From contig MEHQ01001435.1 in NCBI GenBank assembly GCA_008828725.1, forward strand, positions 8,851 through 72,850: a stretch of 64,000 nucleotides of DNA, written 5' to 3'. Shown here piece by piece: positions 55,280 through 64,000 of the stretch; the first letter of the stretch is position 1; every line of letters starts with the position of its first letter. The notes below the pieces were generated by a model, which was not told where the DNA came from, did not search any database, and was given only the letters and a program-made list of their open reading frames with translations. This DNA is from Saccharina japonica. Lineage: Eukaryota; Sar; Phaeophyceae; Laminariales; Laminariaceae. Made by a program: the position numbers and the translations under genes.

Positions 55280-55500
55280 TACGTCGTGTTTAGATGGGAA
55301 CTGGCCGCCACGGTAACCATTACAACGCAAACTAGACACCACGGGAATTCATGGGATTGTTTGCAAGGTAATCGGCCACCACGGAAAACTCCCGCGGATA
55401 CTGGTCACAACGGGAAATTCTCCTCGCAGGAACTAACAACCGAGAAAATCCGCAAAATGTATTAAAGCGACCGACACGGGAATTTATGGGACATGAATGA
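55280..55500 (+). repeat. Degenerate CCACGGGAA repeat, block 1
   Basis: GCCACCACGGRAA, CACGGGAATTCATGGGATTG and CACGGGAATTTATGGGAC recur every 25-45 bp. A stronger block with the same words is at 63,455-63,705. Confidence 0.65.
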
Positions 55501-55530
55501 GCGACCGCGATCTAGGTTTTATTTAGAATA

Positions 55531-55572
55531 GCGGTGTGGCCACGGCTCCGCCCGTGGCGCAAGCCCTACGTT
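55531..55572 (-). repeat. Hairpin module (GGCCACGGCTCCGCCCGTGGCGCAAG)
   Basis: GCCACGG and CCGTGGC pair around CTCCG; the module ends GCGCAAGCCCTACG. Similar to 60,804-60,846 in GC-rich core and flank. Confidence 0.45.
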
Positions 55573-55801
55573 CCCCATAGTAGTATGTATAGTACTTGGT
55601 ATGGTAGTACCCGTACGGTGCGATGTACCTTGTACGAAATATGAACACCATCGTGCCAGCCGGTATCGACAAGGGGCATGTCCGGTTTTGTCCCCGGGTT
55701 GTTGGAGTTGTAGGTGTATGGAAGGATTTCTGATCCCATGACGACATCATCGCCATCCTCACTAAGTGAGTGTATTATATAATAAAGATACATATACCAA
55801 G

Positions 55802-55846
55802 CACAAGGTTCCCCTCCGGGAGGTGCCTAAGGGAGTGGCGCAAGAG
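55802..55846 (-). repeat. Hairpin module, inverted copy of 53,164-53,214
   Basis: ACAAGGTTCCCCTCCGGGAG ... GGGAGTGGCGCAAG is the reverse complement form of the module. Confidence 0.65.
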
Positions 55847-56017
55847 CGAAACGAAAATAATCGAGGCTACTTACGATGCGAACCATAGTATACCTGCGGT
55901 GCTGTGTGACATGGTATGATACATCTGCACATACATTTCGGAGTATTATTTCTGGTCGTACGTATCAATCTATCTTTCGCATTGAATGCTGTTAGTCTGT
56001 CTGTCTGGAATCGTGGT

Positions 56018-56163
56018 CTCGCGATCTAGAGCCCTTCAGGCCGGCCTTTCACCGTGGGTAAGGAAGCCGGGTTCTACAACCAGCGGAACACTCGCGATCT
56101 AGAGCCCTTCAGCCCGGCCTTTCACCGTGGGTAAGGAAGCCGGGTTCCACAACCAGCGGAACA
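56018..56163 (+). repeat. 73-bp tandem duplication
   Basis: Two copies (from CGCGATCTAGAGCCCTTCAG to CAACCAGCGGAACAC) differ at two or three positions. Diverged relatives with TGGTCTCGCGA and GAGTCCTGGCCGTCGCG are at about 60,880-61,015 and 61,110-61,235. Confidence 0.85.
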
Positions 56164-56499
56164 CAGGGTCTCAAGCCCCGCCGAGTCCTGGCCGTCGCGC
56201 GCTGACCATTGACCCAATCCCAAGGACAGCGACGACTACGAGTACGGATCCAGAGCGTTTCAGGCCCCCTCTCGGCATCAGTAGAGAGGGTGCGAGGCAC
56301 AATAATCGGAAACACTGCGCTCCATGTCGCGCCATGTCCCGGCCAAGCCTTGCTGCTGTGGCTGACAATTTTAAAAAACGATCGAATTATACCGACTGGG
56401 CAAACAATGATCAATTTCAGAGTGCACTGCATACTTTCTAGTTAGTTGTGGCAACGTCGTTTTTTGTTGCTTATTTCCATCCCATTCAATTTATGCACC

Positions 56500-57240
56500 C
56501 TTCATTTCTCTCTCATTCCTATTTGTAACCTAGATCCGGGCCCACAAAATAAGCTCTTCTTCCTCCTCCCCCACTACGGTTCGTGCCATGCAATTTATTT
56601 CGCGAGAAGACTTTAGCCCTGTATTCCCTCGTCGACTCGCACTTAATCGAGTCTAACCACACCACTAGGCGCTCTCAGCAGTTGATTCCGTGTATTATTT
56701 TGTTTTGGAACTAAACTCAAAAGGCCGACACACGTCAGATTTTAACCCCGGAAACCAACTCTTACCAACGTTTGAGGGCACCACTAGACCATCGGGGCGG
56801 CCAACTTCCTACATACTTTTAAAACCAAAAATCACGAAGCCTATTGGCTGGTTGCAACACACAATGCATTCTCCAGCAGGAGCATGCAATGCAACAAGAT
56901 TATTCAGCAGCAGCAAACATGCCGAAAACTTCAACCATCACCAGTACCATCACCACCAACAGACGCGGCAGCAGCGATAGCAGTTACCACCAACACCACC
57001 AACACCAACACCAACAGCAGCAGTAGCAGCAGCAGCACACAGACAGTCGGACCTGGCACTTTGACCCGAAGACATGGAGCCCATCAGTAACATGGAAGAC
57101 GATATACATAGTGACAGGACACAAGCCTAAACGATCGGATGAAACCCCTACTTTTCAGCAAGGAGTAATTGAGCAGCCTGACAGGCATCTAGCCAGATAA
57201 GCTTGCGACTTACGTTTTTCAATTATACTTCTGGCAGATA
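56500..57240. other. No supported gene; CAG/CAC-rich patch
   Basis: 56,880-57,030 is a CAG/ACC-rich stretch giving Gln/His/Thr open frames, which is compositional. Confidence 0.4.
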
Positions 57241-57245
57241 ATTAT

Positions 57246-57351
57246 TACGGGGGACAATAGTAAATAAGACCTACGACGGTATACACAAAAACCAATAAAG
57301 TTCCCGATTTTTATTAACAGTATTTGGTCCTATTTACTATGGCCCTCCGTA
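57246..57351. mobile_element. MITE (GGGGG..CATAGTAAATAGG family), copy 3
   Basis: Ends TACGGGGGACAATAGTAAAT and, inverted, TACGGAGGGCCATAGTAAAT pair almost perfectly. This is the best-preserved copy. Confidence 0.75.
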
Positions 57352-58085
57352 CCAGTCTAAATCCATTATAGAGGCCGCTGGCTCTTCCCAGAATATTGGT
57401 GCTGGTAGAACCATCGAAGTTCCACCATACTAGGGGGGGATAGGGCTTCATCCCCGGATTGGAAACTTATTCAAATATCTACAACGCTGACTATCCGGGG
57501 AAGAAACGGTGATCTCTTCGGTGAACACCCCCCCCCGCACGGTGTGAACCCCATCCCCGTCGACTTGTCTCTGATTGTCTGAGGCCCATTAAAGGCTAAC
57601 GGCACCCTGGGACAATAGGGTCCAGTCCCCGGACCAAAGGTTATTGTATACATCTACCACATCAACAACCCGGGTATGAGAACGGACATCCTCTACAACG
57701 ATATCGCCACGCATGGTTTGGAAACCCCAACCCTCCTCGGAGATTGCTGATTGGCTGGGGCTCATGGAGCCAGCACGTGGCAAGAGTTGCCGCCCAGGAC
57801 ATGCTCGAGGTCCCGCAGCAACTGGGGGCAATAGGGCCCCATCCCCAGATAAAAAATCCTGACATTCGTCTAAAGGTCCAACAACCCGGGGACGAAAACG
57901 AAAATTCTACGGGTCGATACCACTCCGTAAGGTATGGGATCCCAGCATCATTTTTCTGACTTCAGGTGTAGCTGGGGCTCATGGTCGATGTTCCGCTGCA
58001 CTCGAGGACGACAAGGTCCCATACCCGCATCATAAAATGTTCCATGCGGGTACAACTCCAAGAACCCCAGGCAGTTGTTTAATAG
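57352..58085 (+). repeat. ~215-bp satellite-like array, block 1
   Basis: Units carry GGCTGGGGCTCATGGAGCC, then CGCACTCGGGGA-like, CCCCATCCCCGGATMAWAAAT, CCAACAACCCGGGGACGAAA and CGATACCACYCCGYAAGGT. Anchor positions here are 57,751 and 57,969. Confidence 0.75.
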
Positions 58086-58144
58086 CGGTGCATCCGTAAA
58101 AAACAAATAGAGTGTTTCGTTTGTTTTTTCTTACAATAACTTCT

Positions 58145-58806
58145 TCAACAATTCTCCCGAAAGAGGGATTTGAGGTAATACAAAGAAAAAACAGCCAAGA
58201 GTACTTTAGGGAAGGTAGGATTTGATAAAAAGGTACGGTAACTTTTGTCTCTCAGTTTATTTGCCTACACACAACGATCATTCGTCCATGCCTCGCACGC
58301 ACGAAATTGTGCTGCTTGCTGCTGTACAGAACACCACAATCACCGCTGAGAGCACAGCGTGTAGCTAGAGTTTGACACGGACGAGCAGCGTCAGATTTGG
58401 CCAGCGGGAAGCCAGCGAACTGCCGCCGACCCGCTACGCTCCCGCCTGTTCGGTGTTGTGGAGACTGCGCCGTTCAAAAAGAACTACTCGTACGAGTACG
58501 AGTACGAGTACTGGTATGCTCGTACACGTGTTCGTACCGCCTTGCCTGTACAGCGCGACAGGATGACAGCTCGTCATGTATCATTTCAATTCCACCACAC
58601 TGTGGTGGCAGCAGTAGAAGCAGCGGCGGCGCGTCGCCACGGTCTATATATATATATATATCGGGCGCCGGGTGTTCTCGGAGCTAGGCGCGCCGGCGCG
58701 GCATCGCGCGTAGGTCGAGGGCTGCAGCAGCAGCAGCGCACGACGAGAAGAATAGTCGGTCCCAATATCGAAAAAAGTCAAAATGGAAGCTGTTTCTTCT
58801 GCCTGC

Positions 58807-58865
<59 letters not shown>

Positions 58866-59243
58866 ATGCTGCTGCTGGGGCTGCTGATGCTGTTTATCTA
58901 TGCTGCTCAAGCGGTTGCTGCCGTTAGCTGCCGCCGCGTAGCTGCTGTCAGCTGTGCTGCTGCTTGCGGTCGTGGGATAGCAGCGTCGGTACCGCTGTTA
59001 TCCCACCTGCCGCCACCGTTGCTGAGCTGCCGTTGCTACTTGTACGCTGGATTTTTCTTTTTTTTCTTTTGTTTTGCTTCTTTGCCACATTGCCCTACTT
59101 CCCCACTTCCCTCGATATTTTCGGAGGCGTCGCCTGCAGGATTTGGTTTACTTCTATCGCAAACACACCGAAAGCATGAAGGGAAGGGAATATTTTTTTA
59201 AACGGAAGGGTTTTGTTTTTACTTCTATCGCGAACACTCTATT
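58145..59243 (+). repeat. Dispersed ~1.1-kb repeat, copy 2
   Basis: Partner of 10,205-11,297. Here the CTG tract is longer (about 58,807-58,862, near-perfect) and the 58,458-59,201 open frame is driven by it. It splits satellite block 1 from block 2. Confidence 0.75.
58807..58862 (+). repeat. (CTG)n microsatellite, about 18 units
   Basis: Uninterrupted CTG triplets, followed by interrupted ones to 58,895. Confidence 0.95.
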
Positions 59244-59249
59244 TTAAAG

Positions 59250-60070
59250 AAGGAAAACAATTCGATATATTTCCTGGCGTATTTGACGCGGGTGACTGTA
59301 AGCTTGAAAGATTTTCGCGTTTTTTCCCCCTTCAGGTGCCCTCAGCAACGCCGCTACTGAGCGCTATACCTGAATGCACACCATGTCAATAAGCGCATTG
59401 AACAGCAAATATTCGATAGCTATCGATAGTATATTCTAACTAAAATCAACTTATCAGGGTATACCTGGTATAAAATATATAGCAAACGGCGCAGGAGACC
59501 TTCTTCATCGCTGCTGAAAGCACCACATATACGCGCATCATACAAAAACTATAACATAAATCGATCTGGCAGTGCCCACGATGCCCAGCTTCAAATGTTA
59601 CATCAAGTGTATGTATTCCCTATGCTTCCCAGGTACCTCTTTTCTGGGTGCTAGTTCGATTGCGGGGAGGACGCTCTCCCCACCACAACAACAGCAGCAA
59701 TATGCAGCTGTCTGAAGCTCGTTAGGTTTCATGATGCTGTCGTCGTCTTGCTTTGCCTCGTCTGGTTTGCTTGCACGTGTGCTCATGTTTACGTAAGGGT
59801 GTACGTCGTACGATACCTCGAGTATTTGCCACACACCGCTCACGGGGCCACGCTTTCTAGCTCCGGTTGTGTACATGGCAAGCCCTTGTCATACTCGTCA
59901 GAGGCTGGCTCAATCTGGAGCAACTCCAGGCACACTGCCGCGAGCTGCGGGCGGGGCTGGCCTCGGTAAAAAAACGACACGTACCGACGAACCTCTCATG
60001 ATGCCCCCTGCTCCCTTTTTGTCGGTGCCGACGGTGAGTAAACAATGTGCGACACGTACCGACGGTCGTG
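59250..60070. other. No supported gene
   Basis: Between the 1.1-kb repeat and satellite block 2. 60,050-60,070 has two GTACCGACG-type words in a short local repeat (CGACACGTACCGACG at about 59,976 and 60,050). Confidence 0.35.
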
Positions 60071-60074
60071 CTCC

Positions 60075-60765
60075 GTCAGTAAAAGGCCGCATTTCCCAAG
60101 GACGAAAACGGACACCCCCCAGGTCGATACCACCCCGTAAGGTGTGGAAACCCCAGCCGGAATATTTGCTTTTTCATGAGTAGCCGGGCTTATGGAGCCA
60201 GCGCTTATCGAGAGTTCCCCTTCGGGACAACGGCGACGTCCCGCCGCTCCCCGGGCGGAAATGTTTCATCCCCGGATCAAACATCCTCCCATACATCTAC
60301 AACCCCCAACAACCCAGGGACGAAAACGGACACCCCCCGTCCCACATGGTATGAAAACCTCAACCATACGGGCTGAGTTTTGATTGGCTGGGGCTCATGG
60401 AGCCAGCACGGGGGGAGAGGTTCCCCTCGGGGCAACGTTGAGGTTCCATCGCACCCGGGGACGAGAAGGCCGCATGTTTGCACCATAATTTATTCAATGC
60501 ATCTACAACCCCAACAACCTAGGAGCCATAACGGACATCTCCCGAGTCGATACCGTCTCGTTAAGTATGGAAACCCCAACCCCACTGGTTGGTGTCAGGT
60601 TTGGCTGGAGTCCATGGTCTATGCCCGACCGAACAAAGGATGATAATGCCCCATCTCCGGATCATGAATCCGTCCGTACACGACTCCAATAACCTAGGAC
60701 TCAAAAAGATAGCCCGCGGCTGGATACCACCCCGCACATTGGTCCTTCGATTTTCGTTTAGAGAG
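60075..60765 (+). repeat. ~215-bp satellite-like array, block 2
   Basis: Anchors at about 60,183, 60,389 and 60,603 (206- and 214-bp spacing). Same word order as block 1. Confidence 0.8.
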
Positions 60766-60803
60766 GTACATCACAGCACACTGCGAGTACTGCCACACAC
60801 ACG

Positions 60804-60846
60804 GTACAAGGCAGGGCTAGCGCCTTGGGCGGAGCCGTGGCTGTAC
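60804..60846. repeat. Hairpin module (GTACAAGGCAGGGCTAGCGCC type)
   Basis: GTACAAGG at the left and CCGTGGCTGTAC at the right; GC-rich centre GGGCTAGCGCCTTGGGCGGA. Shares its core with 55,531-55,572. Confidence 0.4.
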
Positions 60847-60879
60847 CACTATTGTTATTAAAAGCTGTTCGTCTGCCCG

Positions 60880-61310
60880 GAATCATGGTCTCGCGATCCA
60901 GCGCGCTTCGTCAACTGTCTTGCCCCATGCGTGGAGAGGCAGGATGCCATAACAAGTGGAACACCGGGTCTCGTGGCCTACCGAGTCCTGGCCGTAGCGC
61001 ACTGCCCGTCGCCTACAGAGCATAAATATACCAGTCAAATGCAACGGAGCGAAAATATATTGTACTAAAAACAATTAGCCAGCAGCAGCAGCAGGAGCCA
61101 CTGCCGTTGTGGTCTCGCGAGTACCGCGATTCAGAGCGTTTCAGTCCCGCATTGCGGCATCAGAATAATGAGTGCGTACACAATAGGTTAGACACCTCCC
61201 TCATAGCCTCGTCGAGTCCTGGCCGTCGCGTGCTGAGTAGTGTCGACCGTCGTGGCTGTGGCAAGTTCCCGAGGCACTTCTAACAGCCCATCCAGCGAGC
61301 CTAGCTGCTG
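60880..61310 (+). repeat. Two diverged relatives of the 56-kb repeat
   Basis: TGGTCTCGCGATCCAGCGC... to GAGTCCTGGCCGTAGCGC and a second TGGTCTCGCGAGTACCGCGA... to GAGTCCTGGCCGTCGCGTGC match the words and order of 56,005-56,215. Confidence 0.6.
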
Positions 61311-61329
61311 ATGTACAGTTTTGAATTAC

Positions 61330-62860
61330 CATTCAGGTTGCTGATTGGTTGGCCAAATCCATGCCAGAGGCCGCTGTCTCTTTGTAGAAGATTTGTGCTG
61401 AAGAGACCCATCGAGATCCGCCACACCAGGGGATGATTTGGGTCCGTCGCCGGATCGTAAATCCCTCCATATCTCTACAACTACGACCTGCCGGGGACTA
61501 CAACGGTGACCCGTCTAGTCGACACCACCCCGCACGGTGTAGAAGCTTCACTCCCATGGGCTGATCACTGATTGATTTAGGCACTTGGAGCCAGCGGCAT
61601 CCGGGGAATATAAGGTCCCATCCCTGAATCAAAAATATATTACCCTAAATCTGCAACTCCAACAAGCCGGGGACGGGAACCGTGGCCACTCGGATCGATG
61701 CCGCCCGGAAATTTGTCGAATGCCTTCCCCCATAGGCGGACTGCTGATTTGGCTGGGGCTCATGAGCAAGCACGCGGCCAGCGTTGCCCCCCGGATCAAC
61801 GTCTTAGTCCGGCGCACCAGGGGATGATAGTTTCCCATCCCCGAATAATAAATCCTTCCATAACTATTCAACTCCAACAATCCGGGGTCGGAAGCGGACA
61901 TCTCCCAGGTCGACATCGCCCCTCAAGGTGTGGGAGCCCCACCCTCATTGGCTGGTTCTTGATTGGCTGGTGCTCATAGAGCCAGTGCGCGGCGACAGTT
62001 ACCCCTCGGGACAACGTAGGGGTACCACCGCACTCGGGGACGACAAGGTCCTATCCCGTGATCAGACATTATTCCAAACATCTGCGAGCAACTCCCACAA
62101 ACCAGGACGAAAACAGGATACATCAGAGACGATACCGCTCTGCAAGGTGTCCAAACTCTTCCCCCATAGGCTGTGATTGCTGATCCAGCTGGGTCTGACG
62201 GAGCCAGCGCGCGACGACAGTTGCCCCCCGTGACAGCGTCGAGGTGCCATCGCAGCACGATTTCAAAATATCGCATCTTCGGATACTACATCCCTCCATG
62301 CTTCCACAACTCCAACAACGAGCGGTCGAAAACGCACATCCTCGGGGCGATACCGCCCCGCAAGGCGTGGAAAACCATACCCCACGTGCTGATTGCTGAT
62401 TGAATGGGGCTTGTAGACCCAGTGCGAGGCGGACGTTGCCCGCCGAGAAAACGTCAATTTCCTGCCGCACCATGGGACGATAGTGGCCCATCCACCTGTC
62501 CAGCATCCTCCCACAAAACTAAAACTCCATCAACTCCGTGACTCAAACGGGGGCTGCCCGTGTCGACACCGCCCTGCAAAAGGCGTGGAAAACCTTCCCC
62601 CATAGACTGATTGCTGATTTGACTGGGTCTCATGGATTCAGCGCCCGGCGAGAGTTGCCCCTCGCAACAACGTCGAGTTCTCGCCGCTCTCGGATAATGA
62701 ATCCTTCCATAAGGAAACTCTTAACACCCCACGGAACAAAACGGACAACCCCGGAGTCGATGCCTCCCCGCAATGTGTTGAAAAACTTCGAATGTTGAGT
62801 GGCATTGTTGACGAACTTCTTGCTACCACAACCACTCCCTGACCCCCCGATTTCTTGCGA
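61330..62860 (+). repeat. ~215-bp satellite-like array, block 3
   Basis: Anchors at about 61,571, 61,748, 61,963, 62,176, 62,395 and 62,608, spacing mostly 213-219 bp. Units differ by roughly a quarter of their bases by eye, so it is an old array. Confidence 0.8.
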
Positions 62861-62869
62861 GGGCACTCC

Positions 62870-63450
62870 TTAGTCATACACTATCTACAAACGCTGGAGC
62901 TGGGATTGGACAAGGCGTGTGGCAGCCACATGAACTACCTCGCCCATCAAGAGCTTGCCAACCGATGGTAGAAAAATTATAGGAAGCTTCATCCCAACGC
63001 TCCGAGCTCCTTCAATTTTACTCTTTGCCCTGGGTAATCCATGCCCCATCAAAACCATGCCATTTCAGTAACCACTAAGTGCTTTGGCACCTTATATAAA
63101 CGAGAAGTTAATAGTCTTCATAGTGAATCGAACGAGGGTGGCGTGCCTTGTTTAGTTTTTTGTGCATACATATGTGTGTGAGTCCTCCAGTCAACATTCA
63201 GGTTTGTACACCGCACTCAACGTACACGGCACCACCGCCAGTCCCGTCGGGCTCTGTGCACGCACACATACTCTCGATGTCTCCTCGTGCTGGTATATGT
63301 AACTCGTTCAGAGTTGGTCGAGCTAAATACGGCAACGTGTGTTTTAACAGATATGGCTGTGGACCATGGTTTTTACAGGTACATGGCTGGGTCGTGTTGG
63401 TTTTTTCAGGGCCTTCCTCGGGAACGGTTTATCATCTTGGGAACTTTTCC
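62870..63450. other. No supported gene
   Basis: Short overlapping frames only; no repeat family recognised. Confidence 0.35.
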
Positions 63451-63454
63451 AGCG

Positions 63455-63705
63455 GGATTTAGCCACCACGGGAGGTCACGGGTTTTTGGGACGGGAACTG
63501 ACCTCCACGCGAACCCTTCCCACGGGAACTAACCACCACGGGAACTCACGGGATTGTTTGTACGGGAACCGGACCCCACGGGAAAACTTCCCGCGAGAAC
63601 CGGCTACCACGGGAAAGCTTCCCGCGGGAAGTAGCCACAACTATAATTCACAGGGCTTTTGTAAGCACCCACCTCGGGAATTCACGGGACGTGAATGGGC
63701 CACTG
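63455..63705 (+). repeat. Degenerate CCACGGGAA repeat, block 2
   Basis: AGCCACCACGGGAGGTCACGG, AACCACCACGGGAACTCACG and TTCCCGCGAGAACCGGCTAC style words recur; the end reads GGGAATTCACGGGACGTGAA. Same words and order as 55,280-55,500. Confidence 0.75.
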
Positions 63706-64000
63706 TGACTGTTGAAGGTGTCGTGGGACATTACATGACACGCAGACATAGAAAATGATAGCGTCCAAGAGAAATGTAAAAACGATATACAAGATGCACA
63801 GGGATCCATCTCGAACATTTCCGGGGAAGCCCAGGGGATACATGGATAGCAGCCCCGGTTTTTCGTTCATTTTGTTTTCCGAGTAATGGTGCGTGATTGA
63901 ACTGAACCAAGTGTTTTAGCGTTAACGACAAAAAACTGAAGAAATAAAAACCACACACACCAACAATCTACGATGTACGTACACTGATCGGACTCCCGAA

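Noticed and set aside
58458-59201. 247-codon plus-strand ORF with poly-Leu
   Set aside because: The Leu run is the CTG microsatellite of the dispersed 1.1-kb repeat; the frame is not kept in the other copy.

Overview
This is a eukaryotic, intron-bearing, repeat-dense genomic window. Real coding sequence occurs as short exons with GT...AG borders, some introns are only about 50 bp, and coding regions are separated by CAG/CTG, GTT and GTAC-rich low-complexity DNA. I see no bacterial-style operons, no rRNA and no convincing tRNA. The style (CTG/CAG-rich repeats, Ty3/Gypsy chromodomain element, DUF6729-like transposase, filamin/NXPE-like secreted protein) suggests a protist or alga, perhaps a stramenopile such as a brown alga. 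That placement is inference, not proof.

Layout. 0-6.2 kb is non-coding repeat DNA and holds copy 1 of a roughly 2.1-kb dispersed repeat (3.0-5.1 kb). 6.2-17.6 kb, minus strand, is a multi-exon DNA-transposon locus: a transposase gene with a DUF6729-like zinc region and a DDE-type core, followed by a small Arg-Gly-rich protein gene. The transposase gene is itself split by a 3.5-kb element flanked by TA (8,896-12,428); removing it restores the reading frame. 17.6-20.7 kb has no supported gene. 20.7-30.9 kb, plus strand, is a decayed Ty3/Gypsy element: gag, zinc knuckle, protease, RT-RNase H, integrase, chromodomain. 31-38.4 kb is repeats: Stowaway-like MITEs, microsatellites and a roughly 307-bp G-run tandem array.

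38.4-48.6 kb, minus strand, is the best host gene. Thirteen exons that I can phase (the three or so N-terminal-most joins are incomplete) encode a secreted protein of about 900 residues with a signal peptide, a filamin-type Ig repeat, an NXPE/PC-esterase-like region and a Cys-rich tail. One exon carries a 950-bp hAT-type MITE with an exact 8-bp target duplication; removing it restores the frame exactly. 48.6-55 kb has copy 2 of the 2.1-kb repeat and a partial paralogue of the host gene's tail. 55-64 kb is dominated by a diverged roughly 215-bp satellite-like array broken by other dispersed repeats.

The window reads as layers of nested insertion: MITEs inside repeats, a repeat inside a TA-flanked element, and that element inside a transposase exon. 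The two insertions with restorable frames give base-exact boundaries and are the most testable results. The most likely new systems are the intron-rich transposase plus RGG-protein pair, and a family of short hairpin modules that all end in a CCTTGTA-like motif.
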